DNA of 64,000 nucleotides from Yersinia frederiksenii ATCC 33641 (lineage in GTDB: Bacteria; Pseudomonadota; Gammaproteobacteria; Enterobacterales; Enterobacteriaceae). Numbering within the stretch: the first letter of the stretch is position 1; every line of letters begins with the position of its first letter. The stretch spans positions 3,211,886 through 3,275,885 of the forward strand of contig NZ_KN150731.1 in assembly GCF_000754805.1 (NCBI RefSeq), written 5' to 3'. The notes below the pieces were generated by a model. The model had not been told where the DNA came from and ran no database searches. It worked only from the letters and a program-made list of their open reading frames with translations. Shown piece by piece: positions 1-14,858 of the stretch. A program made the translations under genes and the position numbers.

Positions 1-219
<219 letters not shown>

Positions 220-339
220 TTCTTCTCCAGACGGCAGGCTCTCATAGCCGGGAGTCTGCTGGTGGTTCGCACTGGTCACAGGGGCGCTCAAACTTAGGTT
301 TGGGCGCCTATCAGGTCTAACTCCGACAGGAGCCAATCC

Positions 340-3300
340 GTGAAAGACTTATTAAAGTTTCTGAAAGCGCAAACTAAGACCGAAGAGTTTGATGCGATCA
401 AAATTGCTCTGGCCTCGCCAGACATGATCCGTTCATGGTCGTTCGGCGAAGTTAAAAAGCCGGAAACCATTAACTACCGTACGTTCAAACCAGAACGTGA
501 CGGTCTTTTCTGCGCCCGTATTTTTGGCCCAGTAAAAGATTACGAATGCCTGTGCGGTAAGTACAAGCGTTTGAAACACCGCGGTGTTATTTGTGAGAAA
601 TGCGGCGTAGAAGTGACTCAAACCAAAGTACGCCGTGAGCGTATGGGTCACATCGAACTGGCTTCTCCAACTGCGCACATCTGGTTCCTGAAATCGTTGC
701 CTTCGCGCATCGGTTTACTGCTGGATATGCCATTACGTGACATCGAACGTGTACTGTACTTCGAATCCTATGTGGTTGTTGAAGGCGGTATGACCAACTT
801 GGAACGTCGTCAGATCCTGACTGAAGAGCAGTATCTGGACGCGTTGGAAGAGTTTGGTGATGAGTTCGACGCGAAAATGGGCGCCGAGGCTATTCAGGCC
901 CTGTTGAAAAACATGGATCTGGAAGCTGAGTGCGAGATCCTGCGTGAAGAATTGAACGAAACAAATTCTGAAACCAAGCGTAAGAAGCTGACCAAGCGTA
1001 TCAAGCTGCTGGAAGCGTTCGTACAGTCTGGCAACAAGCCAGAGTGGATGATCCTGACCGTGCTGCCTGTGTTGCCGCCAGATCTGCGTCCATTGGTACC
1101 GTTGGATGGCGGTCGCTTTGCGACTTCTGATCTGAACGATTTGTATCGTCGCGTGATCAACCGTAACAACCGTCTGAAACGCCTGCTGGACTTGGCAGCT
1201 CCGGACATCATCGTACGTAACGAAAAGCGTATGCTGCAAGAAGCAGTAGATGCATTGCTGGATAACGGCCGTCGCGGTCGTGCAATTACCGGCTCTAACA
1301 AGCGTCCGTTGAAGTCACTGGCTGACATGATCAAAGGTAAGCAAGGTCGTTTCCGTCAGAACTTGCTGGGTAAACGTGTTGACTACTCAGGTCGTTCGGT
1401 TATTACCGTTGGTCCATACCTGCGTCTGCATCAGTGCGGTCTGCCGAAGAAAATGGCTCTTGAGCTGTTCAAACCGTTCATCTACGGCAAGTTGGAATTG
1501 CGTGGTCTTGCTACCACCATTAAAGCTGCCAAGAAGATGGTTGAGCGTGAAGAAGCGGTTGTTTGGGATATCCTGGATGAAGTTATCCGCGAACACCCAG
1601 TACTGCTGAACCGTGCACCAACCCTTCACCGTTTGGGTATCCAGGCGTTTGAACCGGTTCTGATCGAAGGTAAAGCAATTCAGTTGCACCCACTGGTTTG
1701 TGCGGCATATAACGCCGACTTCGATGGTGACCAAATGGCTGTTCACGTACCGCTGACACTGGAAGCTCAGTTAGAAGCGCGTGCGTTGATGATGTCTACC
1801 AACAACATCCTGTCACCTGCGAACGGCGAGCCAATCATCGTTCCTTCTCAGGACGTTGTATTGGGTCTGTATTACATGACCCGTGACTGTGTTAACGCTA
1901 AAGGCGAAGGCATGGTACTGACTGGCCCGAAAGAAGCTGAGCGTATTTATCGCGCTGGCCTGGCATCTCTGCATGCCCGGGTGAAAGTCCGTATTACCGA
2001 AGAAATTCGTAATACCGAAGGCGAAAGCACTTCGCGTACCAGCATCATCGATACGACTGTAGGCCGTGCTATTTTGTGGATGATTGTCCCGAAAGGCCTG
2101 CCTTACTCTATCGTTAACCAGCCGCTGGGCAAGAAAGCCATCTCCAAGATGCTGAACACCTGTTACCGCATCCTGGGCTTGAAACCAACGGTTATCTTTG
2201 CTGACCAGATCATGTACACCGGTTTTGCTTACGCAGCACGCTCAGGCGCCTCTGTAGGTATCGATGACATGGTTATCCCAGAAGCGAAAGCAGGGATCAT
2301 CGAAGAAGCTGAAACTGAAGTTGCCGAGATCCAGGAACAGTTCCAATCCGGTCTGGTAACTGCAGGTGAACGTTATAACAAAGTGATCGATATCTGGGCC
2401 GCGGCTAACGAACGTGTTGCCAAGGCGATGATGGATAACTTGTCTGTTGAAGATGTTGTCAACCGTGACGGCGTTGTTGAACAGCAGGTTTCCTTCAACA
2501 GCATCTTTATGATGGCCGACTCCGGTGCGCGTGGTTCTGCTGCACAGATTCGTCAGCTGGCAGGGATGCGTGGCCTGATGGCTAAGCCAGATGGTTCGAT
2601 CATTGAAACGCCAATTACTGCGAACTTCCGTGAAGGTTTGAACGTACTTCAGTACTTCATCTCAACCCATGGTGCTCGTAAAGGTTTGGCGGATACCGCA
2701 TTGAAAACTGCGAACTCCGGTTACCTGACCCGTCGTTTAGTTGACGTGGCACAGGATCTGGTGGTGACTGAGGACGATTGTGGTACCCATAACGGTATCG
2801 TGATGACCCCGGTTATCGAAGGTGGTGATGTTAAAGAGCCACTGCGTGATCGCGTACTGGGTCGTGTGACCGCAGAAGAAGTTATCAAGCCGGGTACGGC
2901 TGATATTCTGGTTCCGCGTAACACCCTGCTGGACGAAAAATGGTGTGATCTGTTAGAAGAAAACTCCGTCGACAGCGTTAAAGTTCGCTCCGTAGTAAGC
3001 TGTGAAACTGACTTCGGTGTGTGTGCTAACTGCTATGGTCGCGACCTGGCACGTGGTCACATCATCAACAAAGGTGAAGCAGTTGGTGTTATTGCAGCAC
3101 AGTCCATCGGTGAGCCGGGTACCCAGCTTACGATGCGTACGTTCCACATCGGTGGTGCGGCATCTCGTGCGGCAGCAGAATCTAGTATCCAGGTTAAGAA
3201 CAAAGGTAGCTTGAAACTGAGCAACGCCAAGTTCGTTACCAATGCAGCTGGCAAGCTGGTGATTACTTCTCGTAACACTGAGCTGAAGCTGATCGACGAA

Positions 3301-4560
3301 TTCGGTCGTACTAAAGAAAGCTACAAAGTGCCTTACGGTGCTGTAATGGGCAAAGGCGATGGTGCAGAAGTTCAGGGCGGCGAAACCGTTGCTAACTGGG
3401 ATCCGCACATCATGCCAGTTGTGACCGAAGTGAGCGGTTTCATTCGCTTCGCGGACATGGTTGACGGCCAGACCATTACCCGCCAGACCGACGAACTGAC
3501 TGGTTTGTCTTCTCTGGTAGTACTGGACAGCGCAGAGCGTACCGGTAGCGGTAAAGACCTGCGTCCGGCACTGAAAATCGTTGATGCCAAAGGCGACGAT
3601 GTATTGATCCCAGGTACAGATATGCCTGCTCAATACTTCCTGCCAGGTAAAGCGATTGTTCAGCTGGAAGACGGCATTCAGATCGGTGCGGGTGATACCC
3701 TGGCGCGTATTCCGCAAGAATCAAGCGGTACCAAGGATATTACCGGTGGTCTGCCACGTGTTGCTGACTTGTTCGAAGCACGTCGTCCGAAAGAGCCTGC
3801 AATCCTGGCTGAAATCAGCGGGATCATCTCGTTCGGTAAAGAGACCAAAGGCAAGCGTCGCCTGGTGATCTCACCGTTGGATGGTAGCGATGCATACGAA
3901 GAGATGATTCCGAAATGGCGTCAGCTCAACGTGTTCGAAGGTGAAGTTGTAGAACGCGGTGACGTGGTTTCCGACGGCCCAGAATCTCCACACGACATTC
4001 TGCGTCTGCGTGGCGTTCACGCGGTTACCCGTTACATCACCAACGAAGTGCAGGAAGTTTACCGTCTACAAGGCGTTAAGATTAACGATAAACACATTGA
4101 AGTTATCGTTCGTCAGATGCTGCGTAAAGGCACCATCGTTGATGCAGGTAGCACCGACTTCCTGGAAGGCGAGCAGGCAGAAATGTCTCGCGTTAAAATC
4201 GCTAACCGTAAGCTGGCAGCTGAAGGCAAAATCGAGGCTACGTTCACACGTGACCTGCTGGGTATCACCAAGGCATCCTTGGCGACCGAGTCCTTCATCT
4301 CTGCGGCTTCGTTCCAGGAAACCACGCGCGTTCTTACTGAAGCGGCTGTTGCCGGTAAACGTGATGAACTGCGTGGCCTGAAAGAAAACGTAATCGTGGG
4401 CCGTCTGATCCCAGCCGGTACCGGTTATGCTTATCATCAGGATCGTATGCGTCGTAAAGCCCTGGGTGAAGTTCCAGTGGTTCCGCAAGTTAGCGCGGAT
4501 GAAGCGACTGCTAACCTGGCTGAATTGCTTAACGCCGGTTTTGGTAACAGCAAAGACTAA
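340..4560 (+). CDS. rpoC: DNA-directed RNA polymerase subunit beta-prime
   Basis: The gene encodes the 1406-residue largest subunit of RNA polymerase; the E. coli protein has 1407. The N-terminal zinc-binding cysteines C70, C72, C85 and C88 are present. The catalytic loop NADFDGD places the magnesium-binding aspartates at D460, D462 and D464. The second zinc cluster is seen near residues 890-900 ([17 protein letters not shown]). Start and stop agree with the family and nothing is truncated. It is the last gene of the rpoBC operon and is followed by a clear intrinsic terminator. Confidence 0.99.
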   Translation: MKDLLKFLKAQTKTEEFDAIKIALASPDMIRSWSFGEVKKPETINYRTFKPERDGLFCARIFGPVKDYECLCGKYKRLKHRGVICEKCGVEVTQTKVRRERMGHIELASPTAHIWFLKSLPSRIGLLLDMPLRDIERVLYFESYVVVEGGMTNLERRQILTEEQYLDALEEFGDEFDAKMGAEAIQALLKNMDLEAECEILREELNETNSETKRKKLTKRIKLLEAFVQSGNKPEWMILTVLPVLPPDLRPLVPLDGGRFATSDLNDLYRRVINRNNRLKRLLDLAAPDIIVRNEKRMLQEAVDALLDNGRRGRAITGSNKRPLKSLADMIKGKQGRFRQNLLGKRVDYSGRSVITVGPYLRLHQCGLPKKMALELFKPFIYGKLELRGLATTIKAAKKMVEREEAVVWDILDEVIREHPVLLNRAPTLHRLGIQAFEPVLIEGKAIQLHPLVCAAYNADFDGDQMAVHVPLTLEAQLEARALMMSTNNILSPANGEPIIVPSQDVVLGLYYMTRDCVNAKGEGMVLTGPKEAERIYRAGLASLHARVKVRITEEIRNTEGESTSRTSIIDTTVGRAILWMIVPKGLPYSIVNQPLGKKAISKMLNTCYRILGLKPTVIFADQIMYTGFAYAARSGASVGIDDMVIPEAKAGIIEEAETEVAEIQEQFQSGLVTAGERYNKVIDIWAAANERVAKAMMDNLSVEDVVNRDGVVEQQVSFNSIFMMADSGARGSAAQIRQLAGMRGLMAKPDGSIIETPITANFREGLNVLQYFISTHGARKGLADTALKTANSGYLTRRLVDVAQDLVVTEDDCGTHNGIVMTPVIEGGDVKEPLRDRVLGRVTAEEVIKPGTADILVPRNTLLDEKWCDLLEENSVDSVKVRSVVSCETDFGVCANCYGRDLARGHIINKGEAVGVIAAQSIGEPGTQLTMRTFHIGGAASRAAAESSIQVKNKGSLKLSNAKFVTNAAGKLVITSRNTELKLIDEFGRTKESYKVPYGAVMGKGDGAEVQGGETVANWDPHIMPVVTEVSGFIRFADMVDGQTITRQTDELTGLSSLVVLDSAERTGSGKDLRPALKIVDAKGDDVLIPGTDMPAQYFLPGKAIVQLEDGIQIGAGDTLARIPQESSGTKDITGGLPRVADLFEARRPKEPAILAEISGIISFGKETKGKRRLVISPLDGSDAYEEMIPKWRQLNVFEGEVVERGDVVSDGPESPHDILRLRGVHAVTRYITNEVQEVYRLQGVKINDKHIEVIVRQMLRKGTIVDAGSTDFLEGEQAEMSRVKIANRKLAAEGKIEATFTRDLLGITKASLATESFISAASFQETTRVLTEAAVAGKRDELRGLKENVIVGRLIPAGTGYAYHQDRMRRKALGEVPVVPQVSADEATANLAELLNAGFGNSKD

Positions 4561-4582
4561 TCTCTTTGTTGACCACCAACGT

Positions 4583-4613
4583 AAAAACCGCTCCTTTTGG
4601 GGCGGTTTTTTTT
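4583..4613 (+). terminator. Intrinsic terminator of rpoBC
   Basis: A stem of ccgctcc and ggggcgg (one G-T pair) with a tttt loop is followed by a run of eight T. It begins about 23 bp after the rpoC stop. The A-run on the 5' side means it could also stop transcripts arriving from thiH on the other strand. Confidence 0.93.
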
Positions 4614-4641
4614 GCTTATTTTTCAGGATGAAAACGGAAGG

Positions 4642-5772
4642 TTATGGGAGAGATCGGCCTAAATAACGATCCCAATCTTTCCAAACCGGTTGTAGCCCTG
4701 CCAGCGTTAATGCCTGTGCAACCTGCTCCGGAGTCCGATTATCATGTGGAGCAAACTGTTCAAGCTCGGGATGATTATCTGCATATCCCCCCGGCTGAGT
4801 TTTCGAGCCAGCACTGACATTATTAATCGCCACCGGAATCACGTTATCGCGAAAGAAAGGCGACTCACGGGTGGATAAGGACAATTCCACATCTGGCGCA
4901 AACAGGCGAAAAGCGCAAATCAGTTGCAGCAGTTGTGGCTCACTCATCAAAGAGGCGGGTTCAATACCCCCAGCACAAGGCCGTAAACGTGGGAACGAGA
5001 TAGAATAGCGGCTCTGCCAATAAGTTTGTTGCAGGTAAAATAGATGCTCCGCCAGCATGTAGCAGTCAGTGCGCCAACTATTAGACAAGCCAATCAAGGC
5101 ACCCAATCCGATCTTATCGATCCCCGCGCGCCCCAAGCGATCCGGGGTTGCCAGTCGCCAGTGAAAATCTTGCTTATGGCCGCGCAAATGATGTTGCTGA
5201 TAAGTGGCCGGATGATAGGTTTCTTGATAAACCATCACGCCATCCAATCCCAATGTTTTGAGCTCCGCATACTCATCTTCTGCCAATGGTTGAACTTCCA
5301 TCATCAGCGAACTGAATTGGTTGCGAATCGCAGGAAAGTGGCGACGGAAATAGTCCATCCCAACTTTTGCCTGATGTTCACCGGTAACCAGTAGCAAGTG
5401 TTCGAAGCCCAATGCTTTGATAGCTTTACACTCACGAATGATTTCCGCTTCATCCAAGGTTTTGCGCTTGATGCGGTTGCTCATTGAAAAACCACAATAA
5501 GTGCAATCGTTGGCGCAAAGGTTAGAGAGATAAAGCGGCACATAAAAACTGACGGTATTGCCAAAACGTTGGCGAGTTAGTTGCTGCGCTTTCTGCGCCA
5601 TGGGTTCCAAATAAGCTGACGCCGCCGGTGAAATCAATGCCATCAAATCGTCACGATTAGGTTTAGTGGCATTAATCGCTCGTTCAACATCCATGGCGGT
5701 TTTGCTGTTAATGCGCAGCGAAATATCATCCCAATCCAATTGTTGCCAGCGCTGAGTAAAATCTTCAGACAT
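4642..5772 (-). CDS. thiH: 2-iminoacetate synthase (radical SAM tyrosine lyase)
   Basis: ThiH cleaves tyrosine to dehydroglycine (2-iminoacetate) and p-cresol for assembly of the thiazole ring of thiamine, acting with ThiG. The protein has 376 residues. The radical SAM iron-sulfur motif C-x3-C-x2-C is visible as CANDCTYC at residues 86-93. It is the last gene of the leftward thi operon and its start overlaps the thiG stop by 8 bp. Use of ThiH rather than the oxygen-dependent ThiO indicates thiazole synthesis that works without oxygen. Confidence 0.97.
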   Translation of the reverse strand: MSEDFTQRWQQLDWDDISLRINSKTAMDVERAINATKPNRDDLMALISPAASAYLEPMAQKAQQLTRQRFGNTVSFYVPLYLSNLCANDCTYCGFSMSNRIKRKTLDEAEIIRECKAIKALGFEHLLLVTGEHQAKVGMDYFRRHFPAIRNQFSSLMMEVQPLAEDEYAELKTLGLDGVMVYQETYHPATYQQHHLRGHKQDFHWRLATPDRLGRAGIDKIGLGALIGLSNSWRTDCYMLAEHLFYLQQTYWQSRYSISFPRLRPCAGGIEPASLMSEPQLLQLICAFRLFAPDVELSLSTRESPFFRDNVIPVAINNVSAGSKTQPGGYADNHPELEQFAPHDNRTPEQVAQALTLAGLQPVWKDWDRYLGRSLP

Positions 5773-6550
5773 GATTTTTTTCCTCTAGCTGGCTAAGGAA
5801 GCCGGTCAATGGGCTGGTGGCGTTGGCTTGCAGCTGACTCGTGCCTAAACCGGCTTGGCGTGCCAGAGCCCCGGCTTCAACAGCCAGCCGGAATGCTTGC
5901 GCCATTTGTACTGGTGAGCGGGCAACAGCAATGGCGGTATTCACCAAGACAGCATCTGCGCCCAACTCTATAGCTTCAAGAGCATGGCTTGGGGCACCAA
6001 TCCCAGCATCGACCACCACCGGCACTTTGGCTTGTTCGATAATGATTTGCAGAAAGTCGCGGGTACGTAATCCCAAATTTGAGCCAATGGGTGCCCCCAA
6101 TGGCATCACGGCCGCACAACCAACTTCTTCCAAACGTTTACATAATACCGGGTCAGCGCCGCAGTAAGGCAAAACGACAAAGCCCTCTTTCACCAGTATT
6201 TCGGCCGCTTTCAGAGTTTCTATTGGGTCAGGTAGCAAGTACTTCACATCTGGGTGAATTTCCAGCTTTACCCAATGAGTCCCCAGTGCCTCACGTGCCA
6301 GGCGAGCGGCGAAAACGGCTTCCTGCGCAGTTTTGGCTCCTGAGGTATTGGGTAGCAAACGCACCCCTAATTGGCGCAATGGTGCCAGAATGGCATCATT
6401 GCCAGCATGCAGATCCACGCGCTTCATTGCCATAGTAATCAGCTGTGAACCGGAGGCCTGAAGTGCTGCTAACATCAATTCAGCCGTGGCAAATTTGCCC
6501 GTGCCGGTAAATAAACGTGAGGTAAAGGTAGTATCGGCGATTTTCAGCAT
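5765..6550 (-). CDS. thiG: Thiazole synthase
   Basis: ThiG condenses 1-deoxyxylulose 5-phosphate, dehydroglycine and the ThiS thiocarboxylate into the thiamine thiazole phosphate. The product has 261 residues when started at the Met of MLKIADTTF, which matches the E. coli N-terminus; an upstream in-frame start would add five residues but lies in the thiS end. The GTGKFA loop and the TIM-barrel strand [10 protein letters not shown] are recognisable. It sits directly after thiS and overlaps thiH, consistent with one polycistronic message. Confidence 0.97.
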   Translation of the reverse strand: MLKIADTTFTSRLFTGTGKFATAELMLAALQASGSQLITMAMKRVDLHAGNDAILAPLRQLGVRLLPNTSGAKTAQEAVFAARLAREALGTHWVKLEIHPDVKYLLPDPIETLKAAEILVKEGFVVLPYCGADPVLCKRLEEVGCAAVMPLGAPIGSNLGLRTRDFLQIIIEQAKVPVVVDAGIGAPSHALEAIELGADAVLVNTAIAVARSPVQMAQAFRLAVEAGALARQAGLGTSQLQANATSPLTGFLSQLEEKNHV

Positions 6551-6551
6551 G

Positions 6552-6767
6552 TCAGCCTCCGGCAATCGCTTGGAATAGCAAAATGTTATCTCCGGTGCAC
6601 AACTGATATTTTGCCCAGTCAGTGCGCGGAATGATGACCTGATTAATCGCCAGTGCCGTACCCGGCTGGTGGCGATTTAGCTGATTGAGTAGCTTGTCAA
6701 CGGTGATGTTGACCTCCACCTCTAACGGCTGGTCATTGAGCATAATGAGCATGGAGTTTGTCGTCAC
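6552..6767 (-). CDS. thiS: Sulfur carrier protein ThiS
   Basis: ThiS is a small ubiquitin-like protein that carries sulfur as a C-terminal thiocarboxylate to ThiG. The essential Gly-Gly end (FQAIAGG) is present. I chose a GTG start at 6767: it is preceded by GGAGGTGG at good spacing and overlaps the thiF TGA in a GTGA coupling, giving 71 residues. The internal ATG at 6752 (MLIMLNDQ) would give 66 residues, the E. coli length, but has no clear Shine-Dalgarno sequence. Function is certain; only the start is open. Confidence 0.93.
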   Translation of the reverse strand: MTTNSMLIMLNDQPLEVEVNITVDKLLNQLNRHQPGTALAINQVIIPRTDWAKYQLCTGDNILLFQAIAGG

Positions 6768-7526
6768 AATCCACCTCCGCAGGCAGGACAATGTGCCGCC
6801 CGCGTGAGTTGCAGGGTGCTCCAGCTTTGCTGCTTACCATCGAATAGCCGCAGCTTGCCGCTTAATGGTGAAGGAAGCCCCGCCAACATTTTGATGGCTT
6901 CGAGAGCTTGCAAAGTGCCAATCACTCCCACGACTGGCCCCAATACGCCAGCTGTACGGCAGTTTCGCTGTGGCAGCTCTTTGTCTGGATAAAGGCAGGC
7001 ATAGCAACCATGGGAATAGGGCGGCTCAATCACCAGCAACTGCCCACTGAACCCCACCGCACTGCCACTAATCAACGGTTTCTGCGCTTTAATGCAAGCC
7101 GCATTGACCTGATGGCGCGTCTCCATGTTGTCGCTGCAATCAAGTACCAAATCGACCCCAGCGACGGCATCAATCAATTCTTCTCCTGCGAGTCGCGTAT
7201 CAAAGGCGATAGCTTCAATCAGTGGATTGAGACTTTGCAGATGGCGTTGTGCCAAGCGGGCTTTATTTTGGCTAAAAGAAGTGGAACTGATATCCGTGGT
7301 GCGATATAGGATTTGGCGCTGCAAATTAGTCAGTTCGAGCTGATCATCGTCAGCCAATAACAGCCGACCAATGCCCGCCGCCGCCAGATAAAGGGCCGCA
7401 GGGGAACCCAGACCACCCAGCCCGACAATCAATACACTGGCACTTTTCAGCTTCAATTGACCTTCAGGGCCAATGTCTTCGAGCAACAATTGACGGCTGT
7501 AGCGCAAGAATTCACTGTCACTCAAC

Positions 7527-7543
<17 letters not shown>
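6764..7543 (-). CDS. thiF: ThiS adenylyltransferase
   Basis: ThiF activates the ThiS C-terminus by adenylation, an E1-like reaction that precedes sulfur transfer. The protein has 259 residues. The nucleotide-binding glycines ([11 protein letters not shown]) lie near residue 40, and two zinc-binding Cys pairs (CYAC and CPAC) occur in the C-terminal half. The stop overlaps the GTG start of thiS and the start overlaps the thiE stop by 17 bp, so the operon is translationally coupled. Confidence 0.97.
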
Positions 7544-10197
<2,654 letters not shown>

Positions 10198-10313
10198 CTA
10201 CCAGTGTGGTTTATAGGGAAAATTGCTTGTCTGGAGCTTGGCGGGAGTAACGATGTTTGCCAGTGACCGGCAGCCACCTGTAAGGGGAAGACGGGCCTGT
10301 AGCGATAAATTAC

Positions 10314-10422
10314 TCTTGTTCCCTTCGCGGGTATTAACCCGATCAGGTTCCGCGGATCCCGAATTAACGGTCTCAGCCTGCGTTTGCTTCCCTAAGAAAG
10401 CAGGTGCTAGGCACTCCGACAA
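10314..10422 (-). promoter_or_regulatory. TPP riboswitch (THI element) of thiC
   Basis: Read on the minus strand, the conserved THI-box elements occur in order: GGAGTGCC near 10417, the core CTGAGA at about 10374-10379, then GAACCTGATCGGGTTAATAC and the closing CGCGAAGGGAACAAG near 10315-10330. It lies 126 bp upstream of the thiC start in the leader. Binding of thiamine pyrophosphate is expected to lower thiCEFSGH expression. No strong T-tailed terminator is obvious after it, so control of translation or Rho access is possible. Confidence 0.95.
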
Positions 10423-10496
10423 GAGCCTTGAGTATATGAGGTTATCTTAAAACTACAACCCCATCAGAATAATTGGCTTATTACATATCACTAATA

Positions 10497-11000
10497 TCAA
10501 TTTGCTTTTGTTTGCAGATCAATCGACTGAGCGGCTTGCCATGATTCGGCTGCCCATTGAATTAATTGATCTTCTAGCCTGAAACGGGCATCGAGGGCTT
10601 CGCCGATATCGGATAAAGCCTGTTGAAACTCGGTGCAGCTATCTTGGTCTATTTCAATGTTTGTATAACGATCATGGAATGCCATGATAGTTTGAGTGTT
10701 ATTTTTTAAGGCAGGATAAACTTTGGTCGTCAGCGCCATTTTCGGGCTGGATGCGCCTTCTACCTGTTTGATAATTCTATCGTAGATATGAAAATGCCCT
10801 GAAGAGAGATAATCCACCAGATTATGGCAAAAGTTCTCCAGCGCTTTTTCATTAAGCGGGGTATGCTTTTCTTTTTGCGGCTTAATACCGATCACTGCGC
10901 AATACGAGACTAAAAGTTCTTTACGTGCATGAAGCCATTGATCAATTAATTCATTACTGCCGCCAACGCGTTGAGTCAGGCTTTCCAGTCGGTTGAGCAT
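10497..11000 (-). CDS. rsd: Regulator of sigma D (anti-sigma-70)
   Basis: Rsd binds the housekeeping sigma factor RpoD in stationary phase and favours alternative sigma factors. The protein has 167 residues from the ATG at 11000; E. coli Rsd has 158. [16 protein letters not shown] and [16 protein letters not shown] match the family. I prefer 11000 to the ATG four codons upstream because GGAG lies six bases before it. It is divergent from nudC, as in E. coli. Confidence 0.95.
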   Translation of the reverse strand: MLNRLESLTQRVGGSNELIDQWLHARKELLVSYCAVIGIKPQKEKHTPLNEKALENFCHNLVDYLSSGHFHIYDRIIKQVEGASSPKMALTTKVYPALKNNTQTIMAFHDRYTNIEIDQDSCTEFQQALSDIGEALDARFRLEDQLIQWAAESWQAAQSIDLQTKAN

Positions 11001-11098
11001 AAGCGACTCCATGAGTAAGAATACGTCAATATGGGTTACGGAAATGTAACAAACCAGATTCTAGATTGCCAGTGAAGTCGAGGTTGTGCAACAACGAT

Positions 11099-11875
11099 AT
11101 GGAACTACAACTTACAGGTAAAGAAAGTGGCTGGTGGATTGTCAGTCATGAAAACAAATTATGGTTACCAAAAGGGGAGTTACCGCAAGGTAATGCCGCC
11201 AATTGGTCATTACAAGGCGCAACCGCCAGACAGATTGGTGAATGGCAAGGACAGGCTGTTTGGCTTATCCGCCAGCAGATGTCCACGGATATGGGGTCAG
11301 TGCGGCAATTACTGGATGTAGACCGCAGTTTATTCCAATTAGCTGGGCGTGGTGTGCAATTAGCGGAGTTTTATCGCTCTCATCGCTATTGTGGTTATTG
11401 TGGTCATCAAATGCATGCCAGCCGGACTGAGTGGGCTTGCCTGTGTAACCACTGCCGTGAACGCTACTATCCGCAAATCGCCCCTTGCGTCATTGTCGCC
11501 ATTCGCCGTGGTGATGAAATGTTATTGGCGCAGCATGTTCGCCATCGTGGTGGTATTAATACTGTGCTGGCCGGGTTTGTCGAAGTCGGCGAAACCTTGG
11601 AACAGGCTGCCTCCCGTGAAGTTTTGGAAGAAAGTAATATCCACATTAAAAATCTGCGTTATGTGACATCACAACCCTGGCCGTTCCCGCATTCGCTAAT
11701 GATGGCGTTTATGGCGGATTATGACCACGGCGAGCTGCGCCATGACCCTAAAGAGCTGCTGAATGCCGGTTGGTATCGTTATGACCAATTGCCATTATTG
11801 CCACCGCCGGGCACCGTGGCGCGTCGGCTGATTGAAGATACCGTAGCATTGTGTCGCAGCGAGCAGGACAGCTAA
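11099..11875 (+). CDS. nudC: NAD-capped RNA / NADH diphosphatase
   Basis: NudC hydrolyses the pyrophosphate of NAD(H) and removes NAD caps from RNA. The product has 258 residues from the ATG that begins [13 protein letters not shown], the position matching the E. coli N-terminus. A four-cysteine zinc site (CGYCGH and CLCNHC) is followed by the Nudix box [20 protein letters not shown]. The [11 protein letters not shown] motif that sets specificity for NAD is present. The first of the usual start regions has only a weak ribosome binding site. Confidence 0.96.
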   Translation: MELQLTGKESGWWIVSHENKLWLPKGELPQGNAANWSLQGATARQIGEWQGQAVWLIRQQMSTDMGSVRQLLDVDRSLFQLAGRGVQLAEFYRSHRYCGYCGHQMHASRTEWACLCNHCRERYYPQIAPCVIVAIRRGDEMLLAQHVRHRGGINTVLAGFVEVGETLEQAASREVLEESNIHIKNLRYVTSQPWPFPHSLMMAFMADYDHGELRHDPKELLNAGWYRYDQLPLLPPPGTVARRLIEDTVALCRSEQDS

Positions 11876-11919
11876 AGCTGGCATGCTACAATAGCGCCAG
11901 ATAACTAAGGGAGCCCCAC

Positions 11920-12984
11920 ATGAATGAGTTGAAAAACGATCGCTATCTGCGTGCTTTATTACGCCAACCGGTAGATATAACCCCGGTGTGGATGATGCGC
12001 CAGGCAGGCCGCTATTTGCCAGAATATAAAGCCACTCGTGCTGTAGCCGGGGATTTTATGTCACTGTGCAAAAATGCTGAATTGGCCTGTGAAGTAACGA
12101 TGCAACCATTGCGTCGTTATCCGCTTGATGCGGCGATTTTATTTTCTGACATTCTGACTATTCCTGATGCTATGGGATTGGGACTCTATTTTGAAACGGG
12201 TGAAGGCCCGCGTTTCCAATCTCCTATTACCTGCCGCGCCGATGTTGAAAAACTTCCCATTCCTGACCCGGAACAGGAGTTGGGCTATGTCATGAACGCG
12301 GTAAGAACTATTCGTCGTGAGTTAGCAGGAGCAGTACCATTAATTGGTTTCTCCGGCAGTCCGTGGACACTGGCAACCTATATGGTCGAGGGCGGTAGCA
12401 GTAAGGCCTTTACTAAATTGAAGAAAATGATGTATGCCGAGCCGAAAACTTTACACCTGCTGCTGGATAAACTGGCTGAAAGCGTCATTTTGTATCTCAA
12501 TGCTCAAATTAAAGCCGGCGCGCAATCCGTTATGATCTTTGATACCTGGGGTGGGGTGCTGACCGGGCGTGATTATGCTGAATTTTCATTGAGTTATATG
12601 CATAAAATTGTCGATGGTCTGATCCGCGAAAATGACGGACGGCGAGTGCCGGTGACCTTATTCACCAAAGGCGGTGGACAATGGCTGGAAGCAATGGCGG
12701 CTACCGGTTGTGATGCCTTGGGGCTGGATTGGACCACGGACATCGCTGATGCGCGTCGCCGTGTGGGCGATAAAGTTGCTCTGCAAGGTAATATGGACCC
12801 TTCCATCCTTTATGCTCCACCTGCGCGTATTGAGCAGGAAGTTAGCACGATTTTGGCTGGTTTTGGTCAGGGGGAAGGGCATGTCTTTAATCTGGGGCAC
12901 GGTATTCATCAGGATGTTCCACCAGAGCATGCAGGGGCTTTTGTTGACGCGGTGCATCGTTTATCCAAGCCATATCATCAATAA
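11920..12984 (+). CDS. hemE: Uroporphyrinogen decarboxylase
   Basis: HemE converts uroporphyrinogen III to coproporphyrinogen III in heme synthesis. At 354 residues the length equals that of E. coli HemE. The signature stretch [20 protein letters not shown] near the N-terminus and [17 protein letters not shown] are intact. The ATG follows a GGGAG site. It lies 45 bp after nudC and 20 bp before nfi, probably in one operon. Confidence 0.98.
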   Translation: MNELKNDRYLRALLRQPVDITPVWMMRQAGRYLPEYKATRAVAGDFMSLCKNAELACEVTMQPLRRYPLDAAILFSDILTIPDAMGLGLYFETGEGPRFQSPITCRADVEKLPIPDPEQELGYVMNAVRTIRRELAGAVPLIGFSGSPWTLATYMVEGGSSKAFTKLKKMMYAEPKTLHLLLDKLAESVILYLNAQIKAGAQSVMIFDTWGGVLTGRDYAEFSLSYMHKIVDGLIRENDGRRVPVTLFTKGGGQWLEAMAATGCDALGLDWTTDIADARRRVGDKVALQGNMDPSILYAPPARIEQEVSTILAGFGQGEGHVFNLGHGIHQDVPPEHAGAFVDAVHRLSKPYHQ

Positions 12985-13004
12985 GTTAGCGGGCAACTAG
13001 ACTG

Positions 13005-13709
13005 ATGGTTGATACTCAAGCACTACGAGCAGAACAGCGACAACGAGCATCTGAAGTGTGTCTTCAAGATGATATTGCTAGCAGCTCGGTGCGCTTTATT
13101 GCTGGTGCGGATGTCGGTTTTGAGCAGCAAGGGGAGGTTACCCGTGCTGCTATCGCAGTCTTACGCTACCCTTCACTCGAGCTTGTGGAGTATCAGATTG
13201 CCCGAGTAGCAACTTCACTGCCGTATATCCCCGGTTTACTTTCTTTTCGTGAATATCCTGCATTATTAGCTGCTTGGCAGCAGTTACAGCAACGGCCTGA
13301 TTTGGTTTTTGTTGATGGGCAGGGTATCGCGCATCCCCGTCGTTTAGGGGTTGCCAGCCATTTTGGTTTGCTCGTTGATGTCCCTACCATTGGTGTTGCC
13401 AAAAGCCGTTTGTGTGGGCACTTTCAACCATTGGAGAGTGAAAGTGGTGCCTTACAGCCGCTGGTGGATGGTGATGAGCAACTTGGCTGGGTATGGCGTA
13501 GTAAAGCTCGCTGTAATCCATTGTTTATTTCGCCTGGTCATCGGGTAAGTGTGAACCGTGCGCTGGAATGGGTTCAGCATTGTATGGCGGGTTACCGTTT
13601 GCCAGAGCCGACGCGTTGGGCAGATGCTATCGCATCAAACCGTCCGCAATTTCAGCGTTGGATATGGAAAAATCCTGATTTGCTTGGCAAGCATAGGGAT
13701 ATGATTTAA
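13005..13709 (+). CDS. nfi: Endonuclease V (deoxyinosine 3'-endonuclease)
   Basis: Nfi cuts DNA one base 3' of deoxyinosine and other deaminated bases and so starts their repair. The 234-residue protein contains the metal-binding regions [17 protein letters not shown] and [18 protein letters not shown]. The gene follows hemE closely, as in E. coli, and appears complete. Confidence 0.97.
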   Translation: MVDTQALRAEQRQRASEVCLQDDIASSSVRFIAGADVGFEQQGEVTRAAIAVLRYPSLELVEYQIARVATSLPYIPGLLSFREYPALLAAWQQLQQRPDLVFVDGQGIAHPRRLGVASHFGLLVDVPTIGVAKSRLCGHFQPLESESGALQPLVDGDEQLGWVWRSKARCNPLFISPGHRVSVNRALEWVQHCMAGYRLPEPTRWADAIASNRPQFQRWIWKNPDLLGKHRDMI

Positions 13710-13754
13710 TTTCGGGTACACTGCCGCGCAGATAATGAATAATGAGAACTCATC

Positions 13755-14345
13755 ATGATACGTAATCCGATTCATCTACGTCTCGAAAAGCTAGAAAGTT
13801 GGCAACATCTGACGTTCATGGCTTGCTTATGCGAGCGGATGTATCCCAACTATCAGCAATTTTGCTTGGAAACCGAGTTCGGTGATCCGGCTGTTTACCG
13901 ACGTATTCTGGATCTTATCTGGGAAACATTGGTGGTAAAAGACGCTAAGGTCAATTTTGATAGCCAGTTAGAGAAATTGGAAGAGGCAATTCCTTCCGCT
14001 GATGACTATGCTATCTACGGTGTTTACCCTGCTATCGATGCTTGTATTGCATTAAGTGAAGCTATTCATTCGCGTTTGAGTGGCGAAACTCTGGAACATG
14101 CTATCGCTATCAGTGAAACGTCAATCCGCACGGTTGCGATGCTGGAAATGACGTTGGCCGGTAAAGAAATGACCGATGAAGAACTGAAAATCCTGCCCGC
14201 GATTGAAGAAGAATGGGATATCCAATGGGAGATTTTCCGCCTGTTAGCTGACTGCGAAGAGCGCGACCTAGATCTGATCAAAGGGTTACGATCTGACCTG
14301 CGGGAAGCGGCTGTTAGCAACATTGGCATAAATTTAACGCAATAA
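13755..14345 (+). CDS. yjaG: DUF416 family protein YjaG
   Basis: This 196-residue acidic, helical protein belongs to the DUF416/YjaG family, recognised by the N-terminal RNPIHLRLEKLESWQHLTFM and by its fixed place between nfi and hupA. No enzymatic motif, signal peptide or membrane segment is visible. Its function is unknown and none is proposed here. Confidence 0.9.
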   Translation: MIRNPIHLRLEKLESWQHLTFMACLCERMYPNYQQFCLETEFGDPAVYRRILDLIWETLVVKDAKVNFDSQLEKLEEAIPSADDYAIYGVYPAIDACIALSEAIHSRLSGETLEHAIAISETSIRTVAMLEMTLAGKEMTDEELKILPAIEEEWDIQWEIFRLLADCEERDLDLIKGLRSDLREAAVSNIGINLTQ

Positions 14346-14533
14346 GGCAAGAAAACGTGATTTAACGCCTGATTTGTCACGTCTTAAGGCTTCACATCTG
14401 CCCCCTGTCTGTTCTACATTTGGGGGGCGAAAAAAAGTGGCTATCGGTGCGTGTATGCAGGAGAGTGCTGTCAATCGGCATATCCGTCGCACTCGATGCT
14501 TTGCAAACGATAAACACACTGTAAGGATAACTT

Positions 14534-14806
14534 ATGAATAAGACTCAACTGATTGACGTAATCGCGGACAAAGCGGACCTTTCCAAAGTACAAGCTAAAG
14601 CAGCTTTGGAGTCCACACTGGCTGCAATTACCGAATCTCTGAAAGACGGTGATCCAGTACAATTGGTTGGTTTCGGTACTTTTAAAGTAAACCATCGTAA
14701 TGAGCGCACTGGCCGCAACCCACAAACCGGTAAAGAAATCAAAATTGCTGCAGCTAATGTGCCAGCGTTTGTTTCTGGTAAAGCACTGAAAGACTCTGTT
14801 AAATAA
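14534..14806 (+). CDS. hupA: DNA-binding protein HU-alpha
   Basis: HU-alpha is a 90-residue nucleoid protein that bends and compacts DNA, working as a homodimer or with HU-beta. The sequence [18 protein letters not shown] and the DNA-gripping arm region [17 protein letters not shown] are essentially those of E. coli HupA. A 188-bp upstream gap holds its promoters; a TAAGGA ribosome site precedes the ATG. Confidence 0.98.
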   Translation: MNKTQLIDVIADKADLSKVQAKAALESTLAAITESLKDGDPVQLVGFGTFKVNHRNERTGRNPQTGKEIKIAAANVPAFVSGKALKDSVK

Positions 14807-14830
14807 TAGTGTGTCAGTGAAAATAATAGA

Positions 14831-14858
14831 CAGGGGGGTGACAAGGCCCCTTTTGTTT
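14831..14858 (+). terminator. Possible weak terminator after hupA
   Basis: A short stem agggg/cccct with a 10-base loop is followed by tttgttt, 25 bp after the hupA stop. The stem is only five pairs, so this is tentative. If real, it argues that the next gene starts at or after 14859. Confidence 0.35.

Noticed and set aside
433-4488. Many open frames on the minus strand and other frames inside rpoC
   Set aside because: They are shadows of the strongly biased rpoC codons and match no family.
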